A DNA stretch of 64,000 nt, from positions 930,001-994,000 of the forward strand of contig JABTUK010000001.1 of NCBI GenBank assembly GCA_015075405.1. The letters run 5' to 3'. The position numbers were made by a program, and so were the translations under genes. The stretch is from Anaerolineales bacterium. GTDB lineage: Bacteria > Chloroflexota > Anaerolineae > 4572-78 > J111. This document shows, piece by piece, positions 7,473 to 15,267 of this stretch (position 1 is its first letter; every line of letters starts with the position of its first letter). The notes below the pieces were generated by a model. It did no database searches, had not been told where the DNA came from, and was given only the letters and a program-made list of their open reading frames with translations.

Positions 7473-8213
7473 ATGCGCTATCTCCTCATCTCAGATATTC
7501 ACGCCAACCTCGCCGCTTTTGAATCCGTCCTTGAAGATGCCAAGGGTTTGTACGATAAGGTATGGTGTTTGGGGGATATGGTCGGCTACGGGCCAGACCC
7601 CAATGAATGTGTCGAACTGCTTTTAACCCTTGACCACCTGTGTATTGCCGGCAACCACGATTGGGCGGTATTGGGCAAGCTGGATATTGACGATTTTAAC
7701 CCCGACGCCCGCTTTGCTTCGCTGTGGACCCGCGAGCAGTTGACCGACAAAGTGCGGGATTACCTGGATAATCTACCCATTGCCCTGGTTGAAGAAAAAC
7801 TGTATACCCTGGTGCATGGCAGCCCGCGCCACCCGATTTGGGAGTACATCCTCTCGCCGACCATTGCCCAGCCCAACTTTAAACAGTTTAACACGCCCTA
7901 CTGTTTTGTGGGACACACCCACAGCCCGGTTATTTTTCAAGAGGCGCTGCAAGCCAACGCCATGTGCGAACCTCTGGCGGCGGATTTTAACAACGGCCCC
8001 ATGCGCCTGGGCGAGCGGCGGCTGATTATCAACCCCGGCAGCGTCGGCCAACCCCGTGATGGCGACGCCAGGGCCGCTTATGGAATTTTGGATATTGACG
8101 CCCGCTCTTTTGAATACCGGCGCACCTCTTACCCGGTCAGCGTGACCCAGGAAAAGATGAAAGCCTATGATTTTCCAGCCCGGTTATGGAACCGGCTGGC
8201 TTTTGGCTGGTAA
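7473..8213 (+). CDS. Metallophosphoesterase (YfcE/MJ0936-like)
   Basis: The 246-residue calcineurin-like phosphoesterase begins MRYLLISDIHANLAAFESVL, which holds the DxH metal ligands. GDMVGYGPDPNECV supplies the GD motif, AGNHDWAV the GNHD motif, and LVHGSPRH and FVGHTHSP the two later His clusters, so all metal ligands are visible. Enzymes of this group hydrolyse phosphodiesters or small phosphomonoesters in the cytosol; the physiological substrate cannot be told from sequence. The gene has its own promoter, an AAAAGGA ribosome-binding site and a factor-independent terminator right after it, so it is probably a single-gene transcript. Confidence 0.92.
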   Translation: MRYLLISDIHANLAAFESVLEDAKGLYDKVWCLGDMVGYGPDPNECVELLLTLDHLCIAGNHDWAVLGKLDIDDFNPDARFASLWTREQLTDKVRDYLDNLPIALVEEKLYTLVHGSPRHPIWEYILSPTIAQPNFKQFNTPYCFVGHTHSPVIFQEALQANAMCEPLAADFNNGPMRLGERRLIINPGSVGQPRDGDARAAYGILDIDARSFEYRRTSYPVSVTQEKMKAYDFPARLWNRLAFGW

Positions 8214-8227
8214 GGAACTAAAGTGAC

Positions 8228-8262
8228 AACTCTCACGTCTACTAAGCGTGAGAGTTTTTTAT
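8228..8262 (+). terminator. Rho-independent terminator
   Basis: AACTCTCACG and CGTGAGAGTT form a stem of about 10 bp with a 9-nt loop, followed by a run of T. It begins 14 bp after the phosphoesterase stop. Confidence 0.9.
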
Positions 8263-8287
8263 TTTAGTCCAAAGGATGGAGGTTTTG

Positions 8288-9289
8288 ATGAAGACCCGTT
8301 CAACTTGTAATCCAATTTCTTATTTGGCCCTGTTTTTTTTGCTTTTTACCATGCTAACTGCCTGTGGAGCAGCGAACCGCGCCCCGGAGCAGACCGCCGC
8401 CTATGCGCCTGCGCCTCCAAGTGCGGCAGAAGTTGGCGCCGCCGAAGCCCCTTCATCTGCGCCGGTGGAGGCGCGCGCAGACTATTCGGGGCGGATTGAG
8501 CCGATTGAGCAGATTTTGTACGCCGCCGCTCAGCCGCAAGAATCGCGGATAATTATTTACACCGGCAATATCTCGCTGGTGGTCCAGGATACCCGCGAAG
8601 CGATGACGGCCATCACCGGGCTGGCTCAGGAGCAGGGCGGCTACGTTTCGGCCTCGAATGTTTACCAGGCCGGGGGGGTACCGCGCGGCAGCATCACCAT
8701 TCGCGTGCCGGCGGAGAGCTATCTGGATACGCTGGAAAAACTGCGGGCGCTGGCCGTGCGGGTCGAATCGGAAAATTCCGGGACCGAGGATGTGAGCGAA
8801 GAGTTTACCGACTTGCAGGCCCGCAAAGCCAACCTGGAAGTGACCGAGAAGGCCTTGCAGCAACTGCTGGAAGAACGCCAACGGGTCGGCAGCACCAGTG
8901 ACATTCTGGAAGTCTACCGCGAGTTGACCGGGGTGCGCGGCCAGATTGAGGAAATCGAAGGCCGGCTGCGCTATCTGGCCAACAAGGCGGCTCTGTCAAC
9001 CATCACCATTGATCTCATTCCCGATGTGTTGTCTCAGCCGGTCAGTGTAGCCGGGTGGGAGCCGCAGGGCGTAGCTAAAGAGGCGGTGCAAGCCCTGGTG
9101 TTAGCCCTGCAAGGATTGGTTAACGTGACCATCTGGCTGGTGATTTTTGTCCTGCCGTTGCTGATAGTTTTCCTTATTCCGGTAGTGTTGGTCATCTGGG
9201 CTATTCGGGCCTGGTGGAAGCGTTACAAAGCCCGTCGAAGAAGCTCTCCGCCAACGCCACCGGCGGAAGCGCCGGCCGGGGCTGAATAG
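8288..9289 (+). CDS. DUF4349 family lipoprotein
   Basis: The start chosen is the ATG at 8288 (MKTRSTCNPI), with GGAGG 5 nt upstream. An in-frame ATG at 8276 overlaps that site and was rejected. The N-terminus is a lipoprotein signal: hydrophobic LALFFLLFTM then lipobox LTAC. A low-complexity Pro/Ala stretch is followed by the DUF4349 domain (about 85-265; IIYTGNISLVVQDT, QGGYVSASNVYQ, IRVPAESYLDTLEKL, VSEEFTDLQARKANLE), which contains a long helical hairpin ending EIEGRLRYLANKAALSTI. A transmembrane segment (WLVIFVLPLLIVFLIPVVLVI, cut) and a basic tail close the protein. It is an envelope protein of unknown function, exposed outside and anchored at both ends. Confidence 0.88.
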   Translation: MKTRSTCNPISYLALFFLLFTMLTACGAANRAPEQTAAYAPAPPSAAEVGAAEAPSSAPVEARADYSGRIEPIEQILYAAAQPQESRIIIYTGNISLVVQDTREAMTAITGLAQEQGGYVSASNVYQAGGVPRGSITIRVPAESYLDTLEKLRALAVRVESENSGTEDVSEEFTDLQARKANLEVTEKALQQLLEERQRVGSTSDILEVYRELTGVRGQIEEIEGRLRYLANKAALSTITIDLIPDVLSQPVSVAGWEPQGVAKEAVQALVLALQGLVNVTIWLVIFVLPLLIVFLIPVVLVIWAIRAWWKRYKARRRSSPPTPPAEAPAGAE

Positions 9290-9293
9290 AATA

Positions 9294-9362
9294 ACCCTCA
9301 CCCCCAGCCCCTCTCCCGGTGGGAGAGGGGAGTCGCGTCAGCGACGGGGTGAGGGTTTTTCG
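9294..9362. repeat. CCCTCACCC ... GGGTGAGGG hairpin
   Basis: CCCTCACCCCCAGCCCCTCT pairs with the later GAGAGGGG and GGGGTGAGGG, and is followed by TTTTT. It starts 4 bp after the lipoprotein stop and probably doubles as its terminator. Confidence 0.75.
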
Positions 9363-9457
9363 TCGCTGGTGGCGCGCCACAGGTTTGTAAACACTCCTAT
9401 AAAATTAAAATCAGGGGCGGGAATAATCCCGCCCCTGTTTGTTTTTAGCCCACCGGG

Positions 9458-11218
9458 TTATTTGGCCGGCTGATTAGATGAGGCCGGGGGGTGGGTCAGG
9501 TCGTGATACTCGCCCAGGACGGATAAAATTTGTTTAGTGGTGTCATCGCGCTGTTTATCCCGTTTGCGCTGCTGGTAAGCATCCCACCGCCGAAAAACCT
9601 CGGCTTGAACGGAACTGGGGTTGAGGACGCGATTAAAGGTAAAAGTTTTGCCGGCCCCGGCAGTTTCAATCACCACATCGCCCAAATTTAGCAGTTTGTA
9701 AAAAAAGTTCGGAATGATATAGGTAATATTCTGGATGCTGTCGAAGCTGCCCTCACGCAGTTGTTCCCCTCTGAGTCGAAACGAACTGCTCTCCACGTCA
9801 ATGATTTTGGTATTGGTCACAATATAAACATCGCGCCGCCAGTCGTCATACTCCCACACATACCAGAACAGGCTGCCCAGCACAGCCAGAACTAAAATCA
9901 ATTCAATAATCCAGCCCCCTCCTTCCAGATAATCCAAATACGGCAGGTTAGCCAGAGCGGTCATAAGCAGATAAAGGCTAATGATAATGGCCAGGGTTGG
10001 CAAAAAGATATGCTGGAGCAAAATATAGTAATGTTTACGCCACATAATACCTTCTTCGCCTTTAATTTTGGTCACTTCGCGGATGCTCGGCCAGAAGTAG
10101 TTGGTTCTGATATTAGGCATGGTGATAGTGGGTAAAGAAATACCGCTTGAGGCAGGCACAACTTTGGGGGCGGGCGCGCCGGCCTGGGGCTGGGCTAAAA
10201 CGTTCTTTTCCAGGCGCTCGTTGATTTGCCGGCGCACCGCCGCAGTATCGTCAGCTGCGGCCCGCCCTTTGGCCCGGAGCTGCTCGGTCAGAATGATCCG
10301 GCTCAACTCCTGGGCGGCGGCCACGTTATCAACGATAAGGGTGCCGGCGGCGGCTGTTTTTATCTCAATGTCGTCCACATCAAAAAATAAATCTAGCCAG
10401 CCATGTTGAATAACGGTGACATTTTGAACCTGGGTTAAGGGGACTTCAAACCGTTCCTCGCCCAAAAAGAGAACCCGTTCCATGTGGATGACTCGTTTGG
10501 TAGTGATGATCAGATCATCATTGCGCCAATCAAAATAATTGTACAGGATCACCAGGGCGGCCAGCGCCACAAAGGGGACAATAATCAACAAGGCCAGCGG
10601 GTCGGTGAAGGTTGAAACCAGCGAAATGCCCATCAATTCCGTCCCGATAAGAAACAGCACCGGAACAATCAAAATAACAATAGGCCAACTCAGCGTAGCC
10701 ATAAAGGCCAGAAAATGGCGTTTGACCGCCCGGACAATCACTTCATCGGCCTGTAAATTTAAACCGGGAAAGGCAGCTTCGGCCTGGTCATCATAGCGGC
10801 GCTCGATGCTTTCAAAGTATTCACCAATTTTAGGTTCTTGACCGATGAGCCAGTTCCAGTCATCGAAATCAAAAACCGCCAAAACGGCGTCGCTGATAAC
10901 TTCGACAGTAGCGGCCCGGGGAGAATTTCTGAGCATCCCTCGCATCCCAAAAATATCACCGGGGTGCAGGTAATTGAGCAGCCGATTGTTGTTGTTGGCA
11001 TCAACGACCCTGAGTTCTCCGCTAATAACCACAAAGAATCTTTTATCTTCATCCCCTTGCTTAATGACCTGACTGCCTTGCCAGGCAAACTCAATATCGG
11101 CGCGCTGGGCAAATTCGGGAACCAGTTCAGACGGAAAATTTGATTTGACAAACGCCTCGTGGTTTTGGAGCAGCGGGATTAATTTCTGAATAGCCTCGGC
11201 CTCTTTTAAATCCATCAT
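9458..11218 (-). CDS. Membrane protein with cNMP-binding and two bacterial PH domains
   Basis: The 586-residue protein begins with a cyclic-nucleotide-binding fold (about 20-135; FFVVISGELRVVDAN, LHPGDIFGMRGML, SPRAATVEV). In the phosphate cassette the Arg of PRAATV is kept, but the usual Glu two residues after FG is replaced, so ligand identity is uncertain. Two blocks follow, each a pair of membrane helices plus a bPH domain: first about 165-320 (DWRNDDLIITTKRVIHMERV), then about 410-550 (YDDWRRDVYIVTNTKIIDVE). The linker 330-370 is Pro-rich. The paired arrangement resembles YdbS/YdbT-type proteins joined to a sensor. GGGG precedes the start; MMDLK offers two ATGs. It may read the nucleotide made by the cyclase at 1-2778 (inference). 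Confidence 0.85.
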   Translation of the reverse strand: MMDLKEAEAIQKLIPLLQNHEAFVKSNFPSELVPEFAQRADIEFAWQGSQVIKQGDEDKRFFVVISGELRVVDANNNNRLLNYLHPGDIFGMRGMLRNSPRAATVEVISDAVLAVFDFDDWNWLIGQEPKIGEYFESIERRYDDQAEAAFPGLNLQADEVIVRAVKRHFLAFMATLSWPIVILIVPVLFLIGTELMGISLVSTFTDPLALLIIVPFVALAALVILYNYFDWRNDDLIITTKRVIHMERVLFLGEERFEVPLTQVQNVTVIQHGWLDLFFDVDDIEIKTAAAGTLIVDNVAAAQELSRIILTEQLRAKGRAAADDTAAVRRQINERLEKNVLAQPQAGAPAPKVVPASSGISLPTITMPNIRTNYFWPSIREVTKIKGEEGIMWRKHYYILLQHIFLPTLAIIISLYLLMTALANLPYLDYLEGGGWIIELILVLAVLGSLFWYVWEYDDWRRDVYIVTNTKIIDVESSSFRLRGEQLREGSFDSIQNITYIIPNFFYKLLNLGDVVIETAGAGKTFTFNRVLNPSSVQAEVFRRWDAYQQRKRDKQRDDTTKQILSVLGEYHDLTHPPASSNQPAK

Positions 11219-11306
11219 CCAACCCCTTTTGACATAACAACCGTTCTCTCTGATTTTACCACAATGTGTTAAATTTTAGGAATGGGAAGAGTGTTTTCGG
11301 AGGAAG

Positions 11307-11339
11307 GAGATTGGAGATTGGAGAATCTCCGATCTCCCC
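11307..11339. repeat. GGAGATT word hairpin after the GT-C gene
   Basis: GGAGATTGGAGATTGGAGA pairs with TCTCCGATCTCCCC. It starts directly at the TAA of the gene at 11340-13094. The same word appears at 41959-42010. Confidence 0.7.
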
Positions 11340-13094
11340 TTACTTGGGAACGGCATAAACAGCAACATCGTTGACTTTATCATAATAGACCAGGGGTAAA
11401 TAAGCAGTCATCTGTTCGAGGGGGGGGGCAGCGGGCAGGGTGTGATAAACCACCACGTATTCGATGCTCTTTTGCCGCAGTAGTTGCAAGGCGGCTTCGG
11501 CGGGAAATTTGAGCATTTCATCACGCACACGGCCGTGATCCGAGGGGAAAAAGCCGGAATAACCGTTGAGCACGGCTCCTTGAAAATAGCGGTTAGCCAG
11601 CATCCAGCGCGTGGTGGGTTCAAAATCTTCCACCTTGCTGCTTTGGGCGAAAGGCAAAACAACGATATTCAAAGGCGCTGTATCCTGTTGCTGGTTCAAC
11701 CAGACCTGCCAGGGCAGGGGTTCTGTTTGGCGGGGTAGCTCCTGCAAGGGCAGCGGCCAGGCCAGCAGTTCGAAGAGGGCCAGTGCAGCGAAGCCTAACT
11801 GGAAAGAGCGACCGAAGACCGAAGACCGTAGACCGGCATCCCTCTCGATTCCTGGGGAAGCCGGGGCGAGAACCATGAGCCAACGTCGCAAGTTATCCAG
11901 GCCAAAACCGGCCAGGAGGGCCAGATGAAGCTGGACCAGCATCGCAAACCGAAAGGGGCTGCGGAGTTGGGCAAAGCCGGGCACAAAATCTCGCACCCAT
12001 TGATAGGGTTGGACTCCCCCCATGTTCAGCCGCAGCCCCAGCGATAGCAGCAGAGCCAGGGTTGCGGCCAAAATCAGATAAAGTTTGACCCGCCGGTTCT
12101 GCCGGCCAAAAAGACCCAGCCCGGCCAGGATTAGCAACCCCAGACCAGGGAACAGGCGCTGTCCCTGCCCCGATTTTAAACCCAAAATTTGGCCGTACAA
12201 CAAATGATAATCCAGAAAGTTACGGTAATACTCCAGCTTGGCCGAATTGGCCTCGATGGTTTGGGCGCTGCGGCTGAAGTGGTGCTCGGCCAGGCGCTGC
12301 TGCTGCGACCACAAAAAAGGGCCGGTCAGGGCTGCGGCCAGTAAAGCAACAGCCACAAGCCAGCCTATTGTTTTCAGGTTCAAATGCTCGCGCCGGAGTT
12401 GAAACACAAAGGCCAGGGGCAGAAAAAAGAGGCTGAACAGGCCGTAGTAGCCGCAGGTGAGAAAGGTGATAGGTGTACCCAACGCCAAGCAAAGGTTAGT
12501 TTGCCAGAGAGGAGGCGAGGAGGCGAGGAGGCGGGGACGCGGGGGGAGAGAGAGGAAACGGTTGAGAAAAAGCAGCGACCACAAGAAGCCAAAAAGGGCG
12601 ATGAGTTGCAGTACGCCCATTTCTTGAGCCACAAAGGGGAGGGATTGCATGAACAGTCCGGTCAAGAGGCTGGACAGCGGCGACACGCCCCACTGGCGCA
12701 GCAACCAAAAGGCAAACCAGCCGTTGAGGGTCAAAAATAAAATGACCACACCATTATAGCCCACAGCGGGCGAGCGGAAGGCCAGCCACAACGGGGCGGC
12801 CAGCAGCGCGCTCAACGGCTGGGGTTCCGAAAAGGCGAAAGCGCCCTTATCCGGGGCAAAAATGGGAGCATCCCAGTAGCGGGGATAGCCTTGCACCTGC
12901 TGGTCAATATTCCATTGCAAGGTCCACAGGTTGAAAAAAGGAACGGTCGCCGCCTCTTCACTGCCGCGAGGAATGTGGTTAAAGAGGCGCAGGGGTAGGG
13001 GGTAGGTCAGGATTAAGGCCCACAGGGTGAAGAGGAGGAAGAGGCGGGCAGGTGAAAAGGTAAGCGTAAGGGGGATTTTTACGGTTTTGAGCAA
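11340..13094 (-). CDS. Polytopic membrane protein, probable GT-C glycosyltransferase
   Basis: The 584-residue protein has an N-terminal membrane segment (LFLLFTLWALILTYPLP), an extracytoplasmic loop with acidic residues (RGSEEAATV, WDAPIFAPDKGAFAF), and roughly ten further hydrophobic segments up to about residue 430, then a soluble C-terminal part. This layout resembles GT-C transferases that use lipid-linked sugars; the donor and acceptor are unknown. Two stretches are translations of repeat words seen elsewhere: about 180-195 (PPRPRLLASSPPLW, from 12510-12547) and about 418-430 (GLRSSVFGRSF, from 11810-11836). Both fall in loops. The stop is followed at once by a GGAGATT hairpin. Family assignment is tentative. 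Confidence 0.72.
   Translation of the reverse strand: MLKTVKIPLTLTFSPARLFLLFTLWALILTYPLPLRLFNHIPRGSEEAATVPFFNLWTLQWNIDQQVQGYPRYWDAPIFAPDKGAFAFSEPQPLSALLAAPLWLAFRSPAVGYNGVVILFLTLNGWFAFWLLRQWGVSPLSSLLTGLFMQSLPFVAQEMGVLQLIALFGFLWSLLFLNRFLSLPPRPRLLASSPPLWQTNLCLALGTPITFLTCGYYGLFSLFFLPLAFVFQLRREHLNLKTIGWLVAVALLAAALTGPFLWSQQQRLAEHHFSRSAQTIEANSAKLEYYRNFLDYHLLYGQILGLKSGQGQRLFPGLGLLILAGLGLFGRQNRRVKLYLILAATLALLLSLGLRLNMGGVQPYQWVRDFVPGFAQLRSPFRFAMLVQLHLALLAGFGLDNLRRWLMVLAPASPGIERDAGLRSSVFGRSFQLGFAALALFELLAWPLPLQELPRQTEPLPWQVWLNQQQDTAPLNIVVLPFAQSSKVEDFEPTTRWMLANRYFQGAVLNGYSGFFPSDHGRVRDEMLKFPAEAALQLLRQKSIEYVVVYHTLPAAPPLEQMTAYLPLVYYDKVNDVAVYAVPK
11810..11836. repeat. GACCGAAGACC words inside the GT-C gene
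   Basis: GACCGAAGACCGAAGACC continues to GTAGACCGG. It is read in frame and belongs to the same word family as 2797-2861. Confidence 0.75.
12510..12547. repeat. GAGGCGAGGAGGCGAGG words inside the GT-C gene
   Basis: Tandem GGAGGCGAGGAGGCGAGGAG followed by GCGGGGACGCGG lies in frame within a cytoplasmic or external loop. It is the same word family as the hairpins at 25036, 36801 and 45731. Confidence 0.78.
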
Positions 13095-13193
13095 GGGTTG
13101 CCCTGGTTAACGGCCTTTGATTTCAACAACCGGCGTGATGTTCATAATTCCACTTCCTCTCCCCCGATAAACAACTTATTCCCCTACTTTACC

Positions 13194-13670
13194 TCAATAG
13201 CCACTCTGATGGTTGTCAAACTCCGAGTAGTTTTGTTTGATACGAATGTGCCATTCTTCAAGGGCTACTGGCACCTCTAAATCCTTGGTTACAACAATTG
13301 GTGTTGCTGCAATTGATTCGTAAAGGGTCAATGGTCCACAGAGAGGTGCCAGTCGTTTCATTATTTCTATCATCGTCTCCTCTTGACAATTACTGCCGAA
13401 GAAATGGAAATGAAATAAACCATCCCCTTGGACACTACCCAAAATACAGGCATATTGTGATGATTCACTTGTCCCAACTGTTAGTGTCCAACTATCGTCA
13501 GAATAATTACTTCTTGTTATAGGCAACGAATCATTAAAAGATTCTAATACGAGTAGCATTTCCTCTAATGTAGGAAAACGGCTCTGGAGACCGGAAATAT
13601 TATATCCAGCTTCTTGAAGCCATTCATAGGCTTCTGGAACAATTGGTACAACTCCCCAATCTACTGACAT
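13194..13670 (-). CDS. Hypothetical protein in AT-rich patch
   Basis: The 158-residue soluble protein begins MSVDWGVVPIVPEAYEW from an ATG at 13670; TTAGGTG upstream is a weak ribosome-binding site. I do not recognise the family. It looks like a small mixed alpha/beta protein, with a central strand-rich part (WTLTVGTSESSQYACILGSV, then FHFHFFGSN) and no membrane segment or signal. Base composition is visibly more AT-rich than in the flanking genes, as in the toxin-antitoxin genes next to it, suggesting acquisition. Its size and setting would fit an orphan immunity or cargo protein, but that is only a guess. Confidence 0.6.
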   Translation of the reverse strand: MSVDWGVVPIVPEAYEWLQEAGYNISGLQSRFPTLEEMLLVLESFNDSLPITRSNYSDDSWTLTVGTSESSQYACILGSVQGDGLFHFHFFGSNCQEETMIEIMKRLAPLCGPLTLYESIAATPIVVTKDLEVPVALEEWHIRIKQNYSEFDNHQSGY

Positions 13671-13749
13671 ACTAACACCTAAAGTAACCTAGCCGTCTGT
13701 GCTACAGCAACCAGAAAGGATACCATTCATCTTGCAAGGCTACTCCGCA

Positions 13750-14049
13750 TTATGCCGCCGCGTAAACGACCACTTCTTTTTCCAAGCGATCCTGTAACTT
13801 GTCCTTTTCCTTCTCCAGATCATAACGGGTTTGGAGATTAATCCAGAACCGTTCCGATAGCCCAAAATATTTTGATAATCTTAAGGCTGTATCCGGGCTG
13901 ATCGCTCGTTTGCCCAAAACAATTTCATTGATCCGCCGAGCTGGTACATTTATATCTTTGGCCAGACGGTATTGACTTATGGCTAACGGTTTTAGAAATT
14001 CTTCTAACAATATCTCGCCGGGATGAATTGGGGCTAATCTCTCTTCCAT
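13750..14049 (-). CDS. higA: HigA-type antitoxin (XRE/HTH)
   Basis: The chosen start ATG at 14049 gives MEERLAPIHPGEILLEEFL, with AGGGAG 6 nt upstream. An earlier ATG at 14067 would remove that site from the leader and is less likely. IHPGEILLEEFLKPL is the hallmark N-terminus of HigA/VapI antidotes; the helix-turn-helix follows (ISQYRLAKDINVPARRINEIV, cut) and SKYFGLSERFWINLQ closes the domain. It neutralises the HigB mRNA interferase and normally represses its own operon. It lies immediately downstream of higB, which is the reversed toxin-first order typical of higBA. The palindrome at 14351-14389 is its likely operator. Confidence 0.93.
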   Translation of the reverse strand: MEERLAPIHPGEILLEEFLKPLAISQYRLAKDINVPARRINEIVLGKRAISPDTALRLSKYFGLSERFWINLQTRYDLEKEKDKLQDRLEKEVVVYAAA

Positions 14050-14059
14050 ATTGTTCTCC

Positions 14060-14344
14060 CTAACCATGATAATCTACTATCTCCACATTTTCAGCGTAAC
14101 TTTCTCGCCATTCAAAACAAATCCGCCACTGTTTGTTGATCCGAATACTATACTGATTAGCTCGATCCCCTGATAATTTTTCCAGACGATTGGAGGGAGG
14201 AATCCGTAGATCTTGCAAAACTTCAGCCGCGTCCAAGATTTCCAATTTCAAACGGGCGATGTGCTGAATTTCTGGCGGCAACTTACGGGAGAAGTAACGT
14301 TTGAATATCTTTTCAGTTTCTTTATCGGCAAAACTTCTTATCAC
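14060..14344 (-). CDS. higB: HigB-type toxin (RelE superfamily mRNA interferase), leaderless
   Basis: The 94-residue protein starts at a GTG: MIRSFADKETEKIFKRYF is the conserved family N-terminus, so no later start is plausible. NRLEKLSGDRANQYSIRIN and QWRICFEWRE are the other HigB landmarks. Members cleave ribosome-bound mRNA. No Shine-Dalgarno exists; a perfect TTGACA-17-TATTAT promoter ends 6 nt before the GTG, so the first transcribed base should be the G of the start codon. The antitoxin begins just after the toxin stop (13 nt between the stop at 14060 and the ATG at 14049 counted downstream). Confidence 0.92.
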   Translation of the reverse strand: MIRSFADKETEKIFKRYFSRKLPPEIQHIARLKLEILDAAEVLQDLRIPPSNRLEKLSGDRANQYSIRINKQWRICFEWRESYAENVEIVDYHG

Positions 14345-14402
14345 TCATAAATAATAACGTTTGACGGTAATCCTGTCAAACGTTATTATCTAATTTATGA
14401 GT
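14343..14402. promoter_or_regulatory. Nested palindromic operator of higBA
   Basis: Inner arms ATAATAACGTTTGAC (14351-14365) and GTCAAACGTTATTAT (14375-14389) are perfect over 15 bp with a 9-bp spacer. Outer arms ACTCATAAAT (14343-14352) and ATTTATGAGT (14393-14402) are also perfect. Both overlap the promoter, as expected for autorepression by HigA. Confidence 0.82.
14351..14379 (-). promoter_or_regulatory. higBA promoter (leaderless)
   Basis: On the minus strand the -35 TTGACA is at 14379-14374, the -10 TATTAT at 14356-14351, with a spacer of exactly 17 bp. The predicted start is about 14344, the first base of the higB GTG codon. Confidence 0.85.
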
Positions 14403-14403
14403 T

Positions 14404-14523
14404 TCAGATTGAGGATATTGCTGTTATTCCTTACGACAGCCAGGCAGGATAGCGCTCATCCCGCAAGGAAGTGGTCATTGGAGTTCACTAATCGGGGCAT
14501 TTCGGCGGGCACAGCCGAGGGGT
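14404..14523 (-). pseudogene. Decayed second copy of the 3' end of the kinase-propeller gene
   Basis: This 120-bp stretch matches 15241-15362 at about four of five positions, including GGATAGCGCTCATCCCGC and GAAGTGGTCATT. The copy at 15241 encodes the last residues of the protein at 15268-18117 (RDERYPTWLP then stop); this one encodes RDERYPAWLS and stop, but a 2-nt deletion upstream breaks the frame. It ends at the stop codon of the XRE antitoxin at 14525, so the second toxin-antitoxin module is bracketed by the two copies. Confidence 0.82.
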
Positions 14524-14524
14524 T

Positions 14525-14809
14525 TTAAGCAGTACGCGCCAACCTGATTTGCAGATTAGCCCCTACTGCTTCCGCATACCGTTTCAAAGTGGACAGACGC
14601 ACATCATCGGCATGGTTTTCTATCCGCGAGATAGCCGATTTCGTCGTATTTAACCGTTGAGCGACTTCTTCCTGGGTTAACCCCGCCGCTTCTCGCGCCT
14701 GACGCAATACCACCCCAATTTTGAAATTGGCGTAGCCTAGCTCAAACCCTACCGCAAAGTCCGCGTCTGCCTTCATTCGTTTTTCTATATATCGACTGAC
14801 GTCACTCAT
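14525..14809 (-). CDS. XRE-family antitoxin (HigA2/RelB-like)
   Basis: The 94-residue protein has an N-terminal helical part ([18 protein letters not shown]) and an XRE helix-turn-helix at about 32-88 ([17 protein letters not shown], then [12 protein letters not shown] and [13 protein letters not shown]). This is the common antitoxin partner of Gp49-like toxins. Its ATG overlaps the toxin stop by 4 nt (ATGA), which implies coupling. The stop codon directly abuts the decayed kinase-gene fragment at 14404-14523. Confidence 0.9.
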   Translation of the reverse strand: MSDVSRYIEKRMKADADFAVGFELGYANFKIGVVLRQAREAAGLTQEEVAQRLNTTKSAISRIENHADDVRLSTLKRYAEAVGANLQIRLARTA

Positions 14810-15159
14810 TTTTTCCTCTGTCGTGATAAATACTCATTTTTGCGCCGGGTAGCCAAATCAATTTCCTGCCGAGGTGTTTTCTGGCTCTTTTTAGCAAAAC
14901 CATTGGTCAGGATTAGCAAAGAGGAACCGGCGAAAAAACCAAGTAAGCGAAAAATATCTCCACCAAATTGGACTCGTACTTCCCAAATATCTTCCGTGTT
15001 GACCAATTTTTCAAAATATTGACCGGGGACCAGGTCAAACTCTTCAATCAGGCGGAGAACCCAGGCGACTTTTTGAGCCTGCTTACTGGGTAAGGAGTCG
15101 AGGAATTCTTCAAGCGGGCAATCTCCGCTTTCAGTTCGGTAGAAATTGATGGTCCGCAC
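14806..15159 (-). CDS. Gp49-like (phage-derived) type II toxin
   Basis: The 117-residue RelE-superfamily protein has the PF05973-type features [41 protein letters not shown] and [13 protein letters not shown]. It starts with a GTG at 15159 ([12 protein letters not shown]). It would inhibit translation by mRNA cleavage when not bound by the XRE protein downstream. No Shine-Dalgarno is visible. A TTGCAC-17-TAACAT promoter ends 6 nt before the GTG, so the transcript may be leaderless, as for higB. Confidence 0.9.
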   Translation of the reverse strand: MRTINFYRTESGDCPLEEFLDSLPSKQAQKVAWVLRLIEEFDLVPGQYFEKLVNTEDIWEVRVQFGGDIFRLLGFFAGSSLLILTNGFAKKSQKTPRQEIDLATRRKNEYLSRQRKK

Positions 15160-15165
15160 TCGAAT

Positions 15166-15194
15166 ATGTTAGCACAAATGTGAACAAAGTGCAA
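15166..15194 (-). promoter_or_regulatory. Promoter of the second toxin-antitoxin module
   Basis: TTGCAC (15194-15189), a 17-bp spacer and TAACAT (15171-15166) precede the GTG at 15159. The spacer contains a short palindrome, CACATTTGTG, a possible operator. The -10 is weak (4 of 6). Confidence 0.55.
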
Positions 15195-15267
15195 GGGTAA
15201 AAAAGAGAAACTAGCACCCAACATAGTTTAACCTAAGTGGTCAATCTGAGGATAACTGCCGTTAGCT

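Noticed and set aside
13194..15240. Prophage or integrated element
   Set aside because: Despite AT-rich composition and TA genes, no integrase, capsid or transposase gene is present.
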